Below are positions 56,378 to 64,000 of a stretch of DNA of 64,000 nt, in pieces. Location: positions 62,001 to 126,000 of the forward strand of contig NZ_NJIF01000001.1 in the NCBI RefSeq assembly GCF_002209555.1, written 5' to 3'. A program made the translations under genes and the position numbers. How positions within the stretch are numbered: position 1 is the first letter of the stretch; each line of letters starts with the position of its first letter. The stretch is from Achromobacter insolitus (lineage in GTDB: Bacteria > Pseudomonadota > Gammaproteobacteria > Burkholderiales > Burkholderiaceae_B). The notes below the pieces were generated by a model. The model was not told the DNA's origin. It saw only the letters and a list, made by a program, of their open reading frames with translations, and ran no database searches.

Positions 56378-57253
56378 ATGCGAATTACCAACCCCCTGTC
56401 TTACCGGCTCGACCTCCCGCAGCAATATCCTGATTCGGAACCCTCGGCTCCTCTCGTGCTGGACTCCCCGCACAGCGGCACCGCCTACCCCCCCGATTTC
56501 GCGGCTGCGGTGGACTTTGGCGCACTGCGCACCGCCGAGGACACCTGGGTTGACGACCTGTGGGGCGACGCCATCGAAATGGGCGTGCCGATGATTGCCG
56601 CCGCGTTTCCGCGCGCTTACATCGACGCCAATCGCTCGCCCGACGAAATCGACGAACTGTTGCTGAACCAGGCGTGGCCCGACGCCATCAATGCCTCGCC
56701 CAAGGTCAAGCTGGGCAAGGGTCTGATCTGGCGCATGCTGGACGATGGCACGCCGCTCTACAACCGCAAGCTGACGGTGGACGAAGTCCGCCACCGCATC
56801 GATGCGTGCTGGAAGCCCTATCACGCCGCGCTGGGTCAGGTGCTGGACGCCGCCCACAAGAAATTCGGCAAGGTCTGGCACATCAATTGCCATTCCATGC
56901 CCAGCGTCGCCGGCGCCTACGCCACCGACCGCCCGGGCCTGGTGCATCCTGATTTCGTGTTGGGTGACCGCGACGGCAGCACCAGCGACCCGGCATTCCG
57001 CGAGTTCATCGCCGCCTGGCTGCGCGAACGCGGCTACGACGTGACCGTGAACGACCCCTACAAGGGCGTGGAACTGGTCCGCGCCTTCGGGCGCCCCGAA
57101 GAAGGCCGTCACAGCCTGCAGATCGAAATCAACCGCAAACTCTACATGGACGAGGTCTCGCTGCGTCCGTCCGAGAACTACGGCCGCCTGAAAGCCGATC
57201 TGCGCGAACTCACCGCCGCGCTGATCACCTGGACTCGCGCGCAAACGGCTTGA
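56378..57253 (+). CDS. N-formylglutamate amidohydrolase family protein
   Basis: The 291-residue protein matches HutG-type N-formylglutamate deformylases: VLDSPHSGTAYPPDF near the N terminus, RAYIDANRSPDEID, VWHINCHSMPSVAGAYA (metal histidine region) and SLQIEINRKLYMDE. The family hydrolyses N-formyl-L-glutamate in the last step of one histidine pathway. No hutH, hutU, hutI or hutF is near, so the natural role may differ. It is co-directional with the Bug gene, 68 bases downstream. Confidence 0.9.
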   Translation: MRITNPLSYRLDLPQQYPDSEPSAPLVLDSPHSGTAYPPDFAAAVDFGALRTAEDTWVDDLWGDAIEMGVPMIAAAFPRAYIDANRSPDEIDELLLNQAWPDAINASPKVKLGKGLIWRMLDDGTPLYNRKLTVDEVRHRIDACWKPYHAALGQVLDAAHKKFGKVWHINCHSMPSVAGAYATDRPGLVHPDFVLGDRDGSTSDPAFREFIAAWLRERGYDVTVNDPYKGVELVRAFGRPEEGRHSLQIEINRKLYMDEVSLRPSENYGRLKADLRELTAALITWTRAQTA

Positions 57254-57327
57254 CGCCGGACGTTTGCGCGCAAGTGCCGGCCGGCGCAAAGCCAAGACCG
57301 GCTGGAGCAATTGGGTTGCAAAACCCC

Positions 57328-57357
57328 AGCCCCATGGTTCGCCATGGGGCTTTTTTT
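57328..57357 (+). terminator. Terminator of the Bug-hydrolase operon
   Basis: A 10-base-pair stem AGCCCCATGG/CCATGGGGCT with a TTCG loop followed by seven T residues, 75 bases after the hydrolase stop. Confidence 0.92.
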
Positions 57358-57497
57358 CGGCCCGATCTCAAGAAGATCCGAAGCGACGAGCAAGCCGAAA
57401 CAGAAAACGGTCTGCGATCGGAGGAACCCGCAGCCATTGCGCGCAGTCAATGCGACTCCAGTGCCGGCCCGCTGCCGGGCCGCCCCAACGCGGGCCA

Positions 57498-57540
57498 GCC
57501 CCCCTCGGGGGGCAGCAAGCGAGCGTAGCGAGTGCGGCTC
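57498..57540. repeat. REP-like palindrome upstream of pntAA
   Basis: A GCCCCCC/GGGGGGC stem with a TC loop is followed by AGCAAGCGAGCGTAGCGAG. In the 339-base gap from 57254 to 57592 this and the terminator at 57328 are the only structures seen; the pnt promoter probably lies between 57541 and 57592. Confidence 0.6.
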
Positions 57541-57592
57541 GGGGCCCACATTCCGTGTATAACTACTGCGAACCTTCTGAGGAGAGGCGTAG

Positions 57593-58711
57593 ATGCACAT
57601 CGGGATACCAAAAGAAACCCGAGACGGGGAAACTCGTGTCGCAGCAACACCGGAGACCGTCAAGAAGTACGTAGGCGGCAAACACACCGTTGTCGTGGAG
57701 CGCGGGGCCGGCACAGCCGCCCGCTATCTCGATGAGGCTTATGAGGCAGCGGGCGCCACGCTCGGCACCGCCCAGGATGCGCTGGGGGCAGAACTCGTCA
57801 TGAAGGTGCGCGCGCCTTCGGCGGCCGAACTGCCCCAGATGAAATCCGGCTCTGTGGTGATCGGCATGCTGGATCCCTTCGACGCCGAAGGCATACAGCA
57901 GATGGCCGCCGCCGGGCTCACCGGCTTCGCGCTGGAGGCCGCGCCCCGCATCACGCGGGCTCAGAGCCTGGACGTGCTGTCCTCGCAAGCCAACTTGGCC
58001 GGCTACAAGGCCGTGCTGCTGGCGGCCCATCACTACGGCCGCCTGATTCCCATGATGATGACCGCCGCGGGCACGCTGAAAGCGGCCCGCGCCGTCGTGC
58101 TGGGCACCGGCGTCGCCGGGTTGCAGGCCATTGCCACCGCCAAGCGCCTGGGCGCGGTCGTCGAGGCATCCGACGTGCGCCCTGCCGCGCGCGAACAGGT
58201 CGAATCGCTGGGCGCCAAGTTCATCGACGTGCCCTTCGAGACCGACGAGGAACGCGAAATCGCGCAAGGCACGGGCGGCTATGCCCGGCCCATGCCACCC
58301 GCATGGATGGCGCGGCAAGCGGCGCTCGTGTCCGAGCGCTGCAAGCAGGCCGACATCGTCATTACCACGGCGCTGATTCCCGGCCGCCCCGCCCCCACCC
58401 TGGTGTCTGCGGAAACCGTTGCGGCCATGAAACCCGGTTCGGTACTGGTGGACCTGGCGGTCGAGCGCGGCGGCAATTGCCCGCTGTCAGAGAAAGGCCT
58501 GGTCGTGGAAAAGCATGGCGTGACGATCATCGGCTTGACCAACCTGCCCGGACTGGTCGCGACCGACGCGTCGGCGCTGTATGCGCGCAACATCCAGGAT
58601 TTCCTGAAGCTCATCATCAATGCGGACGGCGCGCTGGCAATCCAGCGCGACGATGAAATCGTCGCGGCCTGCCTGGTGTGCGAAGGCGGCAACGTGGCGC
58701 GGAGGAACTAA
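57593..58711 (+). CDS. pntAA: NAD(P) transhydrogenase subunit alpha part 1 (NAD-binding)
   Basis: The soluble NAD(H)-binding domain I of proton-translocating transhydrogenase; 372 residues. It starts MHIGIPKETRDGETRVAATP, and the Rossmann loop is VVLGTGVAGLQAIATAKRLG. It exchanges hydride with domain III of the beta subunit. In this three-gene version domain I and the membrane part of alpha are separate polypeptides, as in many alpha- and betaproteobacteria. The gap to the next gene is four bases. Confidence 0.95.
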   Translation: MHIGIPKETRDGETRVAATPETVKKYVGGKHTVVVERGAGTAARYLDEAYEAAGATLGTAQDALGAELVMKVRAPSAAELPQMKSGSVVIGMLDPFDAEGIQQMAAAGLTGFALEAAPRITRAQSLDVLSSQANLAGYKAVLLAAHHYGRLIPMMMTAAGTLKAARAVVLGTGVAGLQAIATAKRLGAVVEASDVRPAAREQVESLGAKFIDVPFETDEEREIAQGTGGYARPMPPAWMARQAALVSERCKQADIVITTALIPGRPAPTLVSAETVAAMKPGSVLVDLAVERGGNCPLSEKGLVVEKHGVTIIGLTNLPGLVATDASALYARNIQDFLKLIINADGALAIQRDDEIVAACLVCEGGNVARRN

Positions 58712-58715
58712 CAGC

Positions 58716-59033
58716 ATGGAAGCGATCAACCCCACCCTGATGAACCTCATCATTTTCGTGCTGGCCATCTATGTCGGCTACCACGTCGTGTGGAACGTCA
58801 CCCCCGCATTGCATACGCCCCTTATGGCCGTCACCAACGCCATTTCCGCCATCATCATCGTGGGCGCCATGCTGGCTGCCGCGCTGACCGAAGGCGGACT
58901 GGCCCGTGGCATGGGCGTCTTCGCCGTGGCGCTGGCCGCGGTCAATGTGTTTGGCGGCTTTCTCGTGACGCGGCGCATGCTGGAGATGTTCAAGAAGAAG
59001 GACAGGAAGCCGGGCAAGGAGGAAGCGCAATGA
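58716..59033 (+). CDS. pntAB: NAD(P) transhydrogenase subunit alpha part 2 (membrane)
   Basis: A 105-residue membrane subunit starting MEAINPTLMNLIIFVLAIYV with three to four helices (including AISAIIIVGAMLAAAL) and a basic C-terminal tail (MFKKKDRKPGKEEAQ). It forms half of the proton channel with PntB. Its TGA overlaps the pntB start as ATGA, showing translational coupling. Confidence 0.95.
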   Translation: MEAINPTLMNLIIFVLAIYVGYHVVWNVTPALHTPLMAVTNAISAIIIVGAMLAAALTEGGLARGMGVFAVALAAVNVFGGFLVTRRMLEMFKKKDRKPGKEEAQ

Positions 59034-60469
59034 TCTCGCTGAACCTCGTCACCCTGCTCTACCTGATCGCCTCGGTCTGCTTCATCCAGGCGCTCAAGGG
59101 CTTGTCCCATCCGACCACGTCGCGCCTGGGCAATGTCTTCGGCATGGCCGGCATGGCGATCGCCGTGCTGACCACGGCCGCGCTCATCGTCGGCCTGGCC
59201 CGCGACGGCGCCGCCACCATCGGTCTGGGCTGGGTTGTGCTGGGCCTGCTTGTCGGCGGATCCATCGGCACGCTGATGGCCAAGCGCGTCGAAATGACCA
59301 AGATGCCCGAGCTGGTGGCCTTCATGCACAGCATGATCGGCCTGGCGGCGGTCGCCATTGCCGTGGCCGTGGTGGCCGAACCGCATGCTTTCGGCATCGT
59401 GCCGGCCGGCATGCCGATCCCCACTGGCAACCGCTTCGAGCTGTTCATCGGCACATTCGTGGGCGCCATCACGTTCTCGGGTTCGGTGATCGCGTTCGGC
59501 AAGCTGTCGGGCAAGTACAAGTTCCGGCTGTTCCAGGGCGCGCCCGTGGTGTTCTCGGGCCAGCACATGCTGAACCTGGCGCTGGCGCTGCTGATGCTGG
59601 CTTGCGGCATCTGGTTCATGCTCACGCAGGAATGGACGCCCTTCGTCATCATGACGATCATCGCCTTTGTGCTGGGCGTGCTGATCATCATCCCGATCGG
59701 CGGCGCCGACATGCCCGTGGTCGTCTCCATGCTGAACAGCTACTCGGGCTGGGCCGCGGCCGGCATCGGCTTTTCGCTGAACAACCCGATGCTGATCATC
59801 GCGGGCTCGCTGGTGGGCTCATCGGGCGCGATCCTGTCCTACATCATGTGCAAGGCGATGAACCGGTCGTTCTTCAACGTGATCCTGGGCGGTTTCGGCG
59901 GACAAGCTGGAGGCGCAGCCGCGGCTGGCGAAGCGCAACAGCGCAGCGTCAAGTCGGGCAGTCCCGACGATGCCGCATTCCTGATGACCAACGCCGAAAG
60001 CGTGACCATCGTTCCGGGCTACGGCTTGGCGGTGGCGCGGGCGCAGCACGCACTGAAAGAGCTGGCCGAGAAGCTCACCGAGCGGGGCGTGACCGTCAAG
60101 TATGCAATCCATCCGGTCGCGGGCCGCATGCCCGGTCACATGAACGTACTGCTGGCCGAAGCAGAGGTCCCTTACGACCAGGTCTTCGAAATGGAGGACA
60201 TCAACAGCGAGTTCGGCCAGACCGACGTAGTGCTGGTGCTGGGAGCGAACGACGTGGTCAACCCGGCCGCGAAGAACGACCCGAAGTCGCCCATCGCCGG
60301 CATGCCAATTCTCGAAGCCTACAAGGCCCGCACCGTGATCGTGAACAAGCGGTCCATGGCCTCGGGCTATGCAGGCCTGGACAATGAACTCTTCTACATG
60401 GACCGCACGATGATGGTTTTCGGCGACGCCAAGAAGGTGTTGGAAGACATGGTCAAGGCCGTGGAATAA
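59030..60469 (+). CDS. pntB: NAD(P) transhydrogenase subunit beta
   Basis: A 479-residue subunit with an N-terminal membrane domain of about nine helices starting MISLNLVTLLYLIASVCFIQ and a C-terminal NADP(H)-binding domain III from about residue 300 (VTIVPGYGLAVARAQHALKE; VVLVLGANDVVNPAAKNDP). It drives NADPH formation from NADH with the proton gradient. The ATG at 59030 follows AAGGAGG. Convergent with glcF. Confidence 0.96.
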   Translation: MISLNLVTLLYLIASVCFIQALKGLSHPTTSRLGNVFGMAGMAIAVLTTAALIVGLARDGAATIGLGWVVLGLLVGGSIGTLMAKRVEMTKMPELVAFMHSMIGLAAVAIAVAVVAEPHAFGIVPAGMPIPTGNRFELFIGTFVGAITFSGSVIAFGKLSGKYKFRLFQGAPVVFSGQHMLNLALALLMLACGIWFMLTQEWTPFVIMTIIAFVLGVLIIIPIGGADMPVVVSMLNSYSGWAAAGIGFSLNNPMLIIAGSLVGSSGAILSYIMCKAMNRSFFNVILGGFGGQAGGAAAAGEAQQRSVKSGSPDDAAFLMTNAESVTIVPGYGLAVARAQHALKELAEKLTERGVTVKYAIHPVAGRMPGHMNVLLAEAEVPYDQVFEMEDINSEFGQTDVVLVLGANDVVNPAAKNDPKSPIAGMPILEAYKARTVIVNKRSMASGYAGLDNELFYMDRTMMVFGDAKKVLEDMVKAVE

Positions 60470-60478
60470 GAAGATGGA

Positions 60479-60503
60479 GCCGGATGCCCCGCAGGCGTCC
60501 GGC
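60479..60503. terminator. Hairpin between convergent pntB and glcF
   Basis: Imperfect stem GCCGGATGCC/GGCGTCCGGC (outer six pairs perfect) with a CCGCA loop, in the 36-base gap. No T tract; probable transcription pause or end for either side. Confidence 0.5.
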
Positions 60504-60505
60504 GC

Positions 60506-61750
60506 TTATGCGCCGCGCTGGCCGGCAGGCTGGCGCAACTGCTCGTCAACCACCTCGATCCAATGCCGCACAGGCGTATCGGTACCGCTTTGCAGGTGGC
60601 CGATACAGCCAATGTTGGCGGACAGGATCACGTCCGGTCCCCCCGCAGCAATGGCGCCCAGTTTGCGGTCGCGCAGTTCCAGCGCGATCTCCGGATTCAG
60701 CACGGAATAGGCTCCCGCCGAACCGCAGCACAGGTGCTTGTCGGCAAAAGGCTGCAAGGCAAAACCCAGGTCCGCCAGCAATTGCTCGGACAACGGCCGC
60801 AGCCCCTGCCAATGCTGCAGCGTGCATGGCGGATGGAAGGCTGCCCTTGTACCCGCAGGCAGGCGCTCGCGTAATTGGGCCGCATGCGGCGCTACGATTT
60901 CGGCCACATCCTTCACCAACGCCACGATCTCAGCGGCCTTTTGCGCATAGGCAGGATCATGCCGCAGGTGATGCGCATACTCCTTGACCATCGCCCCGCA
61001 GCCGGACGCATTCATTACGATGGCCTCGACTTTCCCGTCCTGCAGTAGCGGCCACCATGCGTCGACATTGGCACGCATCTGTGCCAACGCATCGTCCTGC
61101 GCATCCAGGTGGAAGCTGACGGCCCCGCAGCAGCCCGCGCCGGGCGCGATGCGGGCCCCGATGCCCACCGCATCCAATACGCGGATCGTAGCGGCATCGA
61201 TGGTCGGCATCATGGCGGGCTGCACGCAGCCGGCCAGCATCAGCACCTGCCGCGCATGCCCTGCCACTTGAGGCAGCGGCCCGGCCGCGCGGCGTTCCGG
61301 CACTTTGCGCCGCAGCGCTTCAGGCAGCATGCCGCGCACGGTCTGCCCCAGCCGCATTGCGGGTCCGAACAGCGGCGAGAGCATGGCCTTGCGCAGCAGG
61401 GTCCGCTTGGTCTTGTCCGCCCAACTGCGCGGCACGCGTTCTTCGACGATCTTGCGGCCGATATCCACGAGATGACCATACTGCACGCCGGACGGGCACG
61501 TGGTCTCGCAATTGCGGCACGTCAGGCAGCGATCCAGGTGCTGCTGCGTGGACTGCGTGGGTTCGGCGCCTTCCAGCACCTGCTTGATCAGGTAGATGCG
61601 TCCGCGCGGGCTGTCCAGTTCATCGCCGAGCACCTGGTAGGTCGGACAGGTGGCGGTGCAGAAGCCGCAGTGCACGCAACGCCGCAGGATGGCGTCGGCC
61701 TCCTTGCCCAGATCGGTGTCGCGTGCCCAGGATGCCAGATTGGTTTGCAT
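60506..61750 (-). CDS. glcF: Glycolate oxidase iron-sulfur subunit
   Basis: A 414-residue protein with two 4Fe-4S motifs, CVHCGFCTATCP (Cys25, Cys28, Cys31, Cys35) and CLTCRNCETTCP (Cys75, Cys78, Cys81, Cys85). Two CCG domains later in the chain carry GAGCCGAVSFHL and KHLCCGSAGAYS. It takes electrons from the GlcD/GlcE flavoproteins on the way to the quinone pool. It follows glcE by six bases. Confidence 0.96.
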   Translation of the reverse strand: MQTNLASWARDTDLGKEADAILRRCVHCGFCTATCPTYQVLGDELDSPRGRIYLIKQVLEGAEPTQSTQQHLDRCLTCRNCETTCPSGVQYGHLVDIGRKIVEERVPRSWADKTKRTLLRKAMLSPLFGPAMRLGQTVRGMLPEALRRKVPERRAAGPLPQVAGHARQVLMLAGCVQPAMMPTIDAATIRVLDAVGIGARIAPGAGCCGAVSFHLDAQDDALAQMRANVDAWWPLLQDGKVEAIVMNASGCGAMVKEYAHHLRHDPAYAQKAAEIVALVKDVAEIVAPHAAQLRERLPAGTRAAFHPPCTLQHWQGLRPLSEQLLADLGFALQPFADKHLCCGSAGAYSVLNPEIALELRDRKLGAIAAGGPDVILSANIGCIGHLQSGTDTPVRHWIEVVDEQLRQPAGQRGA

Positions 61751-61756
61751 GATGCC

Positions 61757-62863
61757 CTATAGATCCAGGACCAGGCGGCCGGGATTGAACAGACCGGCCG
61801 GATCGAGCTCTTGTTTGAGGCGGCGCGTGATCGAAGCGATCCCGGGCGCCAGCGGATGGAATACACCGTCTGTGGGCGGCCTGGCCTGCCCCGTGCGGAA
61901 CAACGTGGCGTGCCCTCCCAGCCGTTCCGCGGTTTCGCGCAGCGCGGCGGCGTCATGATCGCCTTGCAGCCAACGCTGCCCCCCGCCCCATTCCAGCAGC
62001 GTTGGCCCCATGCCGAGCGCGGCGGCCGTGGGAGGCAGCGCCAGACGCCAAAGAGGCCGACCTGGCGCAAAAAAGGCATGGGTCTGTTCCCGCAGCGACC
62101 GCCACCACGCCTGCGCAGCCTCAGGCGCCATCGGCGTTCCGCCGATCAACTGGCGAGCACTGGAGATCGCGGGTGGCGCGCCCGACAGGCGCACGGCCAT
62201 CTCGCCTTCGGCGCCATCATCGTCGCCGCTCCAGCTGGTGGCCGATATCGGCAGAGGCTTGCCGCGCCACAGGGCGAAGCTTGCCAGCGCCTGCGCCTGC
62301 GTGGCGGGCAGCGTCAGCGTGAGCTCTTCCATCGGCCTGGGCACGACCTTCAGGGACACTTCGAGTATGGCGCCGAAGATGCCATGCGAACCGGCCAGCA
62401 GGCGCGACACGTCGTAGCCCGCCACGTTCTTCATGACCTCTCCGCCAAACGAGAGAATGCGGCCTTCGGAGTCCAGCAATTGTGCGCCCAGGACAAAGTC
62501 CTTGAGCGCGCCGGCGCTCATGCGGCGCGGGCCCGACAGTCCCGCCGCCACGCATCCGCCCACTGTGGCCGATGCCGAGAAATGCGGCGGTTCGAAGGCC
62601 AGCATCTGTCCGTGCTCCGCCAACGCCGCCTCGAGTTCGGCCAGCGGCGTGCCCGCACGCACGGTCACCACGAGTTCGGATGGGTGGTAGCTGACAATGC
62701 CGCGATACGGCGTCATGTCGAGCAGGCAATGGCCATCCTGCGGCGTCACCGGACGGTAATTGCCATAGAACGCCTTGCTGCCGCCCCCCATCACGAACAG
62801 GGGTTTGTGGCCGGCACGGGCCGTCATGACCTGGTCGCACAATTCCGACAGGACAAAATCCAT
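61757..62863 (-). CDS. glcE: Glycolate oxidase subunit GlcE
   Basis: The 368-residue FAD-binding subunit carries the FAD_binding_4 pattern: LDMTPYRGIVSYHPSELVVT, SASATVGGCVAAGLSGPRRM and FGGEVMKNVAGYDVSRLLAG. It is about 100 residues shorter than GlcD, as usual for GlcE. It lies 12 bases after glcD in the glcD-glcE-glcF operon. Confidence 0.95.
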   Translation of the reverse strand: MDFVLSELCDQVMTARAGHKPLFVMGGGSKAFYGNYRPVTPQDGHCLLDMTPYRGIVSYHPSELVVTVRAGTPLAELEAALAEHGQMLAFEPPHFSASATVGGCVAAGLSGPRRMSAGALKDFVLGAQLLDSEGRILSFGGEVMKNVAGYDVSRLLAGSHGIFGAILEVSLKVVPRPMEELTLTLPATQAQALASFALWRGKPLPISATSWSGDDDGAEGEMAVRLSGAPPAISSARQLIGGTPMAPEAAQAWWRSLREQTHAFFAPGRPLWRLALPPTAAALGMGPTLLEWGGGQRWLQGDHDAAALRETAERLGGHATLFRTGQARPPTDGVFHPLAPGIASITRRLKQELDPAGLFNPGRLVLDL

Positions 62864-62875
62864 AAGGGACAGGTC

Positions 62876-64000
62876 CTAGAAACGGGCGAGATCGGGGAAG
62901 CGCAGTTCTCCCGCATGGACATGCATCTTGCCGTATTCGGCGCAACGGGCCAGCGTGGGGATGACTTTTTCAGGATTGAGCAGGCAGGGCGGATCGAAGG
63001 CCCGCTTTACCGCCAGGAACGCGTCGAGTTCTTCGCGAGAGAATTGCACGCACATTTGATTTATCTTCTCCATTCCCACCCCGTGCTCTCCAGTCACGGT
63101 CCCTCCAACCTGCACGCACAGCTCGAGAATGGCGGCGCCGAATTTTTCGGCACGCTCCACCTCGTCCGGCTTATTCGAATCAAACAGGATCAACGGATGC
63201 AGGTTGCCGTCGCCCGCGTGAAAGACGTTGGCGCAGCGCAGGCTGAACTCGTCTTCCATCTGCTCGATGGCGCCCAGCACGCGCGCCAGATGACGGCGCG
63301 GTATCGTGCCGTCCATGCAATAGTAATCGGGCGACACCCGGCCGGCAGCCGGAAAGGCATTCTTGCGACCGGCCCAGAACTTCAGGCGTTCGCTCTCCGA
63401 CGAAGACACCTGGCAGCGTGTGGCGCCCGCCTCGCGGAACACGGCCTCCATGCGCGCGATCTCATGCTCCACCTCTTCGGGCGTGCCGTCCGATTCGCAC
63501 AGCAGGATGGCTTGCGCGTCCATGTCGTAGCCGGCACGCACAAAAGGCTCGACCATGTGCGTCGCGCGGCGGTCCATCATTTCCAGGCCCGCCGGTATCA
63601 TGCCGGCTGCGATCACCTGCGTCACCGCATTGCCCGCCGCCTCAACGCTGGAAAAGCTGGCCATGACCACCTGTGCGCAGGCGGGCTTCGGGATCAGCTT
63701 GACCGTCACCTCGGTCACCACTCCCAACATGCCTTCCGAACCGATGAAGACGGACAGCAGATCCAGGCCCGGCGCATCAGGCGCCTCCGAACCCAGTTCG
63801 ACCACGTCGCCATCAATGGTCACGACCCGCACGCGCAGCACGTTATGCACGGTCAAGCCGTACTTCAGGCAATGCACGCCGCCGGAATTCTCCGCCACGT
63901 TGCCGCCGATGGAACAGGCGATCTGGCTGGAAGGATCAGGCGCGTAGTACAGCCCGTAAGGCGCGGCCGCCTCCGAGATCGCAAGATTGCGCACCCCCGG
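62876..64000 (-). CDS. glcD: Glycolate oxidase subunit GlcD (C-terminal part, cut by window edge)
   Basis: At least 374 residues of the main FAD subunit; its 5' end lies beyond the window. Visible parts: GGNVAENSGGVHCLKYGLTV (flavin region), DLLSVFIGSEGMLGVVTEV, and the C-terminal VFHAGDGNLHPLILFDSNKP and GGTVTGEHGVGMEKINQMCV, which carry the metal and substrate residues of the FAD-linked oxidase C-terminal domain. It oxidises glycolate or D-lactate and heads glcDEF. Confidence 0.95.
   Translation of the reverse strand, partial: PGVRNLAISEAAAPYGLYYAPDPSSQIACSIGGNVAENSGGVHCLKYGLTVHNVLRVRVVTIDGDVVELGSEAPDAPGLDLLSVFIGSEGMLGVVTEVTVKLIPKPACAQVVMASFSSVEAAGNAVTQVIAAGMIPAGLEMMDRRATHMVEPFVRAGYDMDAQAILLCESDGTPEEVEHEIARMEAVFREAGATRCQVSSSESERLKFWAGRKNAFPAAGRVSPDYYCMDGTIPRRHLARVLGAIEQMEDEFSLRCANVFHAGDGNLHPLILFDSNKPDEVERAEKFGAAILELCVQVGGTVTGEHGVGMEKINQMCVQFSREELDAFLAVKRAFDPPCLLNPEKVIPTLARCAEYGKMHVHAGELRFPDLARF

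Overview
The window is high-GC DNA whose gene content fits a betaproteobacterium of the Alcaligenaceae (Bordetella/Achromobacter type). The clues are two Bug-family tripartite-tricarboxylate binding proteins, a DUF3579 gene next to argD-argF, a tonB-exbB-exbD cluster, a hupB/tRNA-Val pair, rnr-rlmB, a three-part pntAA-pntAB-pntB operon and glcDEF. Species cannot be fixed from sequence alone. Almost everything reads as chromosome; no phage, transposase, integrase or CRISPR array was seen.

Layout: 1-2060 holds a divergent unit: a binding-protein gene (cut by the left edge) and an Asp/Glu-racemase-like gene against a GntR/FCD regulator, with GTATAC-centred palindromes between them. 2139-10416 is arginine biosynthesis (DUF3579 gene, argD, argF, argG), split between argF and argG by a small catabolic cassette (amidohydrolase, Bug receptor, carboxymuconolactone-decarboxylase-like protein, small barrel protein, divergent LysR). 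10563-14341 is an OmpR-type two-component system translationally overlapped with the potassium transporter gene kup. 14407-16689 is tonB-exbB-exbD with a Fur-box-like palindrome upstream. 17007-25300 carries translation and RNA genes: tRNA-Val, hupB, a PKHD hydroxylase, a Cys/Met PLP enzyme, rlmB, rnr, and two identical tRNA-Leu(CAG) genes flanking a DTW-domain tRNA modification gene.

25366-33562 is mostly transport and envelope: EamA, AEC and ArsB transporters in a row, a YeeE/YedE transporter, an FMN glutamate-synthase-like protein, and a phospholipase-D lipoprotein with an ElaB/YqjD-like protein. 33983-36312 is a two-gene ergothioneine operon (egtD-egtB). 36472-46114 is an accessory-looking stretch of tRNA-Met, small proteins (including a 24-residue peptide with a perfect ribosome binding site), a YddG-like exporter, a diguanylate cyclase, an AI-2E family permease and several unknowns. 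46199-48211 pairs a cytochrome b561-type gene with a CmlA-family chloramphenicol exporter gene.

The best find is between those two genes. A nine-codon reading frame encoding MNTAKQADK, closely resembling the known cmlA leader peptide, is followed by two mutually exclusive hairpins and the exporter's GTG start. This looks like an intact chloramphenicol-sensing attenuator in a chromosomal setting, with the leader overlapping the stop codon of the cytochrome gene.

The right part (48266-64000) is housekeeping and central metabolism: a methyltransferase, cytochrome c', purB, GST, a TSUP permease, mnmA, a GcvA-like LysR regulator, a Bug receptor with an N-formylglutamate amidohydrolase, proton-translocating transhydrogenase (pntAA-AB-B), and the glycolate oxidase genes glcF, glcE and glcD (glcD cut by the right edge).
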